Positions 29,957 through 33,941 of a stretch of 33,941 nucleotides of DNA are shown one piece after another (position 1 is the first letter of the stretch; every line of letters starts with the position of its first letter). The stretch is taken from the NCBI GenBank assembly GCA_964415045.1, contig CAYPZL010000041.1, forward strand, positions 1 to 33,941, given 5' to 3'. A program made the position numbers and the translations under genes. The stretch is from CAYPZL01 sp964415045. Lineage in GTDB: Bacteria > Planctomycetota > Phycisphaerae > Sedimentisphaerales > Anaerobacaceae. The notes beneath the pieces are model-generated. The model saw only the letters and a program-made list of their open reading frames with translations, was not told where the DNA came from and searched no databases.

Positions 29957-31984
29957 GTGCTGACGCTGCCAAACGCAGGCGAGAAAGACATCGTCTCTCT
30001 GTCTACGCAGGGAAGGGATATTGAGGATCTGTTGAGCCGGGAATGGCTGTTGACCAACGAGCGGGGCAGCTACGCCGCTTCGACGGTCGTCGGCTGCAAC
30101 ACGAGCAGCTATCACGGGCTGCTGGTCGGGTCGCTCAATCCGCCCGCCAGCCGCGTCATGGCGCTGGCGAACTGCCTGGAGATGGTCGTTCGCGGTTCGC
30201 AGGGCTTCCCGCTCTCGACGTTCGAATTCGGGGGCCGCTTCGCGCCCGCCGGCTTTTCCTGCCTGCGCGAGTTCCGACGCGGCACCGGGGCGCACTTTCG
30301 CTACGAGCTCGGCGACGTGGAACTGCACAAGGACGTCTACCTTGCGGCCGACAGCGACACCGTTGTGATCGAGTATGTCTTCAATGCGCTGGCCGAGCCC
30401 GTCGATTTGGTGGTGCGTCCTTTCGTGGGCTTGCGCGATTTTCATACGCTGCAGAAGTCGTATGCGCCGCTGGTCTCGGAAGATCACGAGGCCGGGGTGC
30501 TGGTGCGTCACGATGTCCCCGGCAGTTGCGAGCTGCTGCTGAGCGGTCCGGATATGAGATTCGAGAAGGACCCGCAATGGTGGTTCAACTTCACCTACCG
30601 CGCCAGCCAGAGCCGGGGGCAGGCGGGCACGGAGGATCTCTGGTCGCCGGGTTTCTACAAGGCCCGCATGGAACGGCCCGGACGCTTGGTGTTCCAGGCC
30701 CACCTCAGTGACAGCGTCCGCTGCCGCGACGTCCCTGCGCTTGACGTCGATGCCGTCAAGCGCGACCTGTCGCGTCGGCGGGACGAGCTGCTGGCTCTGG
30801 CGAAGGTTGAAGACAAGACGGCTGAGACGCTCTGTCTGGCGGCGGACCAGTTCGTCGTCAAACGCAGCGGCGCCGGCACGGTCCGCAGCACGATCCTGGC
30901 CGGCTTTCCCTGGTTTGCCGACTGGGGCCGGGACGCGTTCATTTCCCTGCCCGGTCTGTTGCTGGCGACGGGGCGATACGACGACGCGCGGTCGGTCCTC
31001 AGCACGTTTGCCGGCGTCGCCGACGAGGGCATGATCCCGAATCGCTTCGACGACCGCAGCGCCACGGCTTACTTCAACAGCGTCGATGCGTCACTCTGGT
31101 TCATCCACGCCGCGCTGCAGTATCTCGATGTCACGCAGGATCTGGTGACGTTCCGCGAGGAATTGCTGCCGGCGATTCGCTGCATTATCGATTCCTACGA
31201 GAAGGGCACGCGGTTCAACATTCACCGTGACAGTGACGGGCTGATCGTCGCCGGCGACCCCAGCACGCAATTGACCTGGATGGACGCCAAGTACGGGGGG
31301 ACCGCCTTCACGCCGCGCTGGGGCAAGGCGGTCGAGGTCAACGCCCTCTGGCACAACGCCCTGTGCCACATGCGCGAGTTCTGCCGCGAGCACGGCTCGG
31401 CCGACGCGGCGCGATACGCCGAGATGGCGGCCCGGGCCGGGAGGAGCTTCTGCCGGTCGTTCTGGAACGAGAGCCACGGCTATCTGAACGACACGGTCAT
31501 GCCCGACGGGACGGTGGACGCGAGCTTGCGCCCGAACCAGATCTTCGCGGTGTCGTTGCCCTACGGGCCCCCGTTGACGGCTCAGCAGCAGCGGGCTATA
31601 GTGGATGTCGTGGAGCGGGAACTGCTTACCCCGTACGGACTGCGCACGTTGAACGCGCAGCACGAGTCCTACAAAGGCCGCTACGAAGGCCCGATGCGGC
31701 AGCGGGACGAGGCGTATCATCAGGGGACGGTCTGGCCGTACCTGATGGGTGCGTTTGTGGAGGCGTATCTCAAGGTCCACGCTTTCAGTGCGGCCGCTGC
31801 GTCGCAGGCGGCCCGATGGCTCGAACCGCTCCAGCGTCACCTGACCGAGGACGGCTGTCTCGGCAGCGTCGCGGAAGTCTTCGACGGCGATGCTCCGCAG
31901 CGACCGCAGGGCTGCCTGGCGCAGGCCTGGAGCGTAGGCGAGTTGATTCGCGCCCGAAACCTGGTCCGCAACGCCCGGGGCTGA
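29957..31984 (+). CDS. glycogen debranching enzyme (amylo-alpha-1,6-glucosidase, GH133)
   Basis: A protein of 675 residues. The N-terminal domain (about residues 20-280) starts LLSREWLLTNERGSYAASTV and SSYHGLLVGSL, the hallmark of the bacterial/archaeal debranching N domain. The C-terminal (alpha/alpha)6 barrel has GFPWFADWGRDAFISLPGLL, NSVDASLWFIHA, LTWMDAKYGG, KAVEVNALWHNALCHM, LRPNQIFAVSLP and QRDEAYHQGTVWPYLMGAF, all diagnostic. It removes alpha-1,6 branches from glycogen-like polymer in the cytoplasm. Start is GTG at 29957 with GAGGAG nine bases upstream. A six-codon frame (29933-29953, MNAEEL) includes that ribosome-binding site and stops four bases before the GTG. Last gene of the glucan cluster; it converges on azoR with 16 bases between. 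Confidence 0.95.
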   Translation: MLTLPNAGEKDIVSLSTQGRDIEDLLSREWLLTNERGSYAASTVVGCNTSSYHGLLVGSLNPPASRVMALANCLEMVVRGSQGFPLSTFEFGGRFAPAGFSCLREFRRGTGAHFRYELGDVELHKDVYLAADSDTVVIEYVFNALAEPVDLVVRPFVGLRDFHTLQKSYAPLVSEDHEAGVLVRHDVPGSCELLLSGPDMRFEKDPQWWFNFTYRASQSRGQAGTEDLWSPGFYKARMERPGRLVFQAHLSDSVRCRDVPALDVDAVKRDLSRRRDELLALAKVEDKTAETLCLAADQFVVKRSGAGTVRSTILAGFPWFADWGRDAFISLPGLLLATGRYDDARSVLSTFAGVADEGMIPNRFDDRSATAYFNSVDASLWFIHAALQYLDVTQDLVTFREELLPAIRCIIDSYEKGTRFNIHRDSDGLIVAGDPSTQLTWMDAKYGGTAFTPRWGKAVEVNALWHNALCHMREFCREHGSADAARYAEMAARAGRSFCRSFWNESHGYLNDTVMPDGTVDASLRPNQIFAVSLPYGPPLTAQQQRAIVDVVERELLTPYGLRTLNAQHESYKGRYEGPMRQRDEAYHQGTVWPYLMGAFVEAYLKVHAFSAAAASQAARWLEPLQRHLTEDGCLGSVAEVFDGDAPQRPQGCLAQAWSVGELIRARNLVRNARG

Positions 31985-32000
31985 TCCGGTTCGCAGAAGC

Positions 32001-32633
32001 TCAGAACGTCTTTGCCAGTTCTCTCGCCTTGTCCACGGCCTGGAGCTTGGCCCGGGCGGCGGCCTCGGGGCCTTTCAGCAGCGTGGGCTCGATGACGACG
32101 GATTGGATCTCGGTGATGCCCATGAAGTTGAGGATCAATTCTGTATACTGCGTCTGGAAATCGAAGGCCTGGGCCTCGCTGTCGGGCGGGTATTCGCCGC
32201 CCCGGGAATACACGATGACCGCGGGCCTGCCCTTGACCAGTCCCTCGTAGCGGCCGTCCTCGGTGACGGCGAACGTGTGCCCGGGCTGGACGATGACGTC
32301 GAAGAATTGTTTGAGGCGGTAAGGGATCGAGAAAGTCCACATGGGCACGGCCAGCACGTACTTGTCGGCCGCCTTGAAATCCTCAATGACCGAGACGATC
32401 CGCTCCCAGGTCTGTTTCTCCTGCTCCGTGTGGTCTTTGCCGTGCATGATCTTGTATTTGGCGGCGGCCGCCTCGAAATCGAAAGCGGGCAGGTCGTCGT
32501 AGAACACGTCGAACGTCCTGACCCGGTCGTCCGGATGGGCCCGGCTGTACGCTTCGACAAACGCGTCCGCCACGGTGCCCGAGTACGAGCGATCCCCTCG
32601 GGGCGAGGCCTTGATATACAGCAAATGGCTCAT
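32001..32633 (-). CDS. azoR: FMN-dependent NADH-azoreductase-family protein
   Basis: A protein of 210 residues with the flavodoxin-like fold of the AzoR/NQO family. It starts with SHLLYIKASPRGDRSYSGTVADAFVEAY, where SPRG(x)xS is the FMN phosphate loop, has the FMN/partner stretch VLAVPMWTFSIPYRLKQFFD, and closes with the RGGEYPP loop and an IEPTLLKGP stretch. Such enzymes reduce quinones, azo compounds or nitro compounds with NAD(P)H in the cytoplasm; the natural substrate is usually a quinone. GGAGG lies five bases before the ATG at 32633, which is preferred to the in-frame upstream start at 32651. It stands alone between the glucan cluster and the UroD-like gene. Confidence 0.9.
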   Translation of the reverse strand: MSHLLYIKASPRGDRSYSGTVADAFVEAYSRAHPDDRVRTFDVFYDDLPAFDFEAAAAKYKIMHGKDHTEQEKQTWERIVSVIEDFKAADKYVLAVPMWTFSIPYRLKQFFDVIVQPGHTFAVTEDGRYEGLVKGRPAVIVYSRGGEYPPDSEAQAFDFQTQYTELILNFMGITEIQSVVIEPTLLKGPEAAARAKLQAVDKARELAKTF

Positions 32634-32797
32634 GACTGCCTCCACGTTCAAAACCGACCATTGCTTCGCACCGGTTCAACGGATGCCAAGCCTCCTACGC
32701 CTTCGCTTCCGGCGCGGTTCATGGAAACAACGGCGTCATCTCGTGCGGGAAAAGGCTCGGCCGCATCATCTTACCCGTTTGTTCGTTACAGCCACGT

Positions 32798-33820
32798 TTA
32801 CAGTTTGAGCGTTTCACCGATCAGGCATCCATCGCAGGGGCAAAAGGCGCGGATGTTCTCTTCAGGTGTGCCGGGCGGGACCTCGCAGCCGGGCTGGAGG
32901 ATGAACGGTTCGCCGGCCGTCTCGAAGCATCGGCGGGCGGCGTCGGCAACGTCTTGAGGCGTGCCTTGCAGCAGCACGGCGGTGGGGTCGAAGTTGCCGC
33001 AAAGCGTAACGTCGGGGCCGACGGCTTCCCGCGCGTGGTCCAGCGGAACCATCCAATCGACGTCGATGATGTCCGCGCCCGTGGTGGCCATCAGGGCGAC
33101 GTTGTTGCCGATGTCGCCGCAGATGTGCAGCTTCACCGTCGCGTCGGCATCGTGGATGGCGTCGAACAGCTTCTTCTCGTAGGGCAGCACGTACTTCTCG
33201 AACATGTCCGGGCTGATGAGGCTGGCTACCGCGTCCCCGACGCCGATCATATCGGCGCCGGCTTCGATCTGGGCCCGGGCGAAGCGGATTTCGTTTTCGA
33301 CGATGACTTCGACCGCCTCCAGGTAGATCTCGGGCTTGTCCATCAGGTCCATGAACATGTTCTCGACGCCGCGCAGGTCGGCATACTCGGCCAGCGGCCC
33401 TTCGACCCAGCCCAACACGCTGTGTGTTTCGCCGACGGCCGCGGCCATCTTCGCCACGCTCTCGATCCGCTGACGCGGACGCTCGGCGTTCTCGATGTCC
33501 AGAGGCCTGACGCGCCCGATGTCGGCGGGGCTTTCGATCAGGAGCTTCTTCGGCTTGCCAACGCCCTCGGCGGGGTAGTCGAACTCCATCCCGTACGCGG
33601 AGGCCTCGCGCCACGGGTCGCTGATGGCGCTGATCTGGTCGAGGTTGAAGGCCCTGGTCACGGCCAATTGCGAGTCGGCCAGGACGTCGCCGTCGAGGTA
33701 GTAGTCGCGGTAGGTCCGCCCGATGAAATGGCCCGCCCAGGCCATGAAGATCGGCGTGACAGCAGGGCGGTCGTACGGCTGGCGTTTGATGATCGCATAG
33801 ATTCGCTCTTTCGGTGTCAT
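32798..33820 (-). CDS. UroD/MtaA-family protein (corrinoid methyltransferase-like)
   Basis: A protein of 340 residues with the uroporphyrinogen decarboxylase TIM barrel. It carries the zinc-ligand pattern of the MtaA/CmuA methyltransferase branch rather than that of HemE: H232-x-C234 in KLHICGD and C312 in LQPGCEVPPGTPEEN. Such enzymes move methyl groups between a corrinoid protein and a thiol such as coenzyme M or tetrahydrofolate. True HemE is expected to have different active-site residues. Its ATG overlaps the stop of the upstream frame (ATGA at 33820-33817). No corrinoid protein gene is visible inside the window; it could lie beyond the edge. Confidence 0.85.
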   Translation of the reverse strand: MTPKERIYAIIKRQPYDRPAVTPIFMAWAGHFIGRTYRDYYLDGDVLADSQLAVTRAFNLDQISAISDPWREASAYGMEFDYPAEGVGKPKKLLIESPADIGRVRPLDIENAERPRQRIESVAKMAAAVGETHSVLGWVEGPLAEYADLRGVENMFMDLMDKPEIYLEAVEVIVENEIRFARAQIEAGADMIGVGDAVASLISPDMFEKYVLPYEKKLFDAIHDADATVKLHICGDIGNNVALMATTGADIIDVDWMVPLDHAREAVGPDVTLCGNFDPTAVLLQGTPQDVADAARRCFETAGEPFILQPGCEVPPGTPEENIRAFCPCDGCLIGETLKL

Positions 33821-33941
33821 TTCCTAATCCACTCCAAAACGGTCCCGAGATTCTCGCGCCGCGGTATCATCCGTTCCATATCCTTTATATACTCAAGTTG
33901 ACTGATTTTTGTATTGGTTTTCATGCGGCCACCAGGAGTCG
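33817..33941 (-). CDS. 3' end of a reading frame coupled to the UroD-like gene (partial)
   Basis: A minus-strand frame runs in from the window edge for 40 codons and stops at TGA 33819-33817, overlapping the UroD-like ATG by the classical ATGA. It reads TPGGR, then MKTNTKISQLEYIKDMERM and IPRRENLGTVLEWIRK. It may be the C terminus of a longer protein or a 35-residue gene starting at ATG 33924 (GGTGG four bases upstream). The composition is unlike the GC-rich neighbour. No family recognised. Confidence 0.55.
   Translation of the reverse strand, partial: TPGGRMKTNTKISQLEYIKDMERMIPRRENLGTVLEWIRK

Noticed and set aside
28637..30703. 688-codon minus-strand frame opposite the GH57 and GH133 genes
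   Set aside because: It spans two genes with strong catalytic motifs on the plus strand and has no domain of its own.
1..33941. CRISPR array, insertion sequence or prophage
   Set aside because: No regularly spaced repeats, no transposase or integrase frame and no phage structural genes were found in either strand.

Overview
The window is GC-rich, densely coded bacterial chromosome. The gene repertoire points to a member of the Planctomycetota, most likely a Phycisphaerae-type lineage: a GldA/F/G-like ABC module followed by a DUF4340 protein, a DUF1080 lipoprotein, a TAT-exported sugar-isomerase-like TIM barrel, a DUF4056/DUF4416/glycan-polymerisation cluster, a GT4-GH57-GH133 glucan cluster and a small histone-fold protein. 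This placement is inferred from family content only; there is no rRNA and no other phylogenetic marker that I could test.

Layout. 0-2.4 kb: a small lipoprotein with a terminator, an MFS transporter and a decayed DUF362 gene. 2.5-7.5 kb: a four-gene operon (ABC ATPase, ABC-2 permease, GldG-like protein, DUF4340 protein) closed by a strong intrinsic terminator. 7.5-8.9 kb: an MBL-fold hydrolase and a DUF4258/DUF2283 small-gene pair. 9.0-11.5 kb (minus): ymdB and rny. 11.5-12.3 kb: an 800-nt gap that is AT-richer in its first part and has no convincing gene. 12.3-14.7 kb: a rubrerythrin-like protein, a REP-like palindrome, a DUF1080 lipoprotein and yebC. 14.7-20.1 kb (minus): a compact operon reading DUF4056 - DUF4416 - polyprenyl-phosphate glycosyl-1-phosphate transferase - O-antigen-ligase/TPR protein, probably for envelope glycan assembly. 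20.3-23.0 kb (minus): proS and a TAT-exported sugar-isomerase-like protein.

23.1-25.4 kb looks like an accessory patch. It holds a ParE/RelE-type toxin-antitoxin pair, an FRG-domain gene broken by a single in-frame TGA at its conserved tryptophan, and a truncated GFA-type gene. 25.4-26.3 kb (minus): an Arg/Asp-repeat protein and a DUF2007 protein. 26.6 kb: a 62-residue histone-fold protein with its own leader, followed by a palindrome, a weak terminator and a multi-stem RNA-like element ending in T6. 27.3-32.0 kb: three genes for alpha-glucan (glycogen-like) metabolism. 32.0-33.9 kb (minus): an AzoR-type flavodoxin-fold reductase, a UroD/MtaA-family protein and the 3' end of an upstream reading frame translationally coupled to it.

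The most interesting items are the bacterial histone candidate, the structured intergenic element between it and the glucan operon, the nonsense-interrupted FRG gene, and the uncharacterised DUF4056/DUF4416 genes heading a glycan-polymer operon. No CRISPR array, tRNA, rRNA, prophage or intact insertion sequence was seen.
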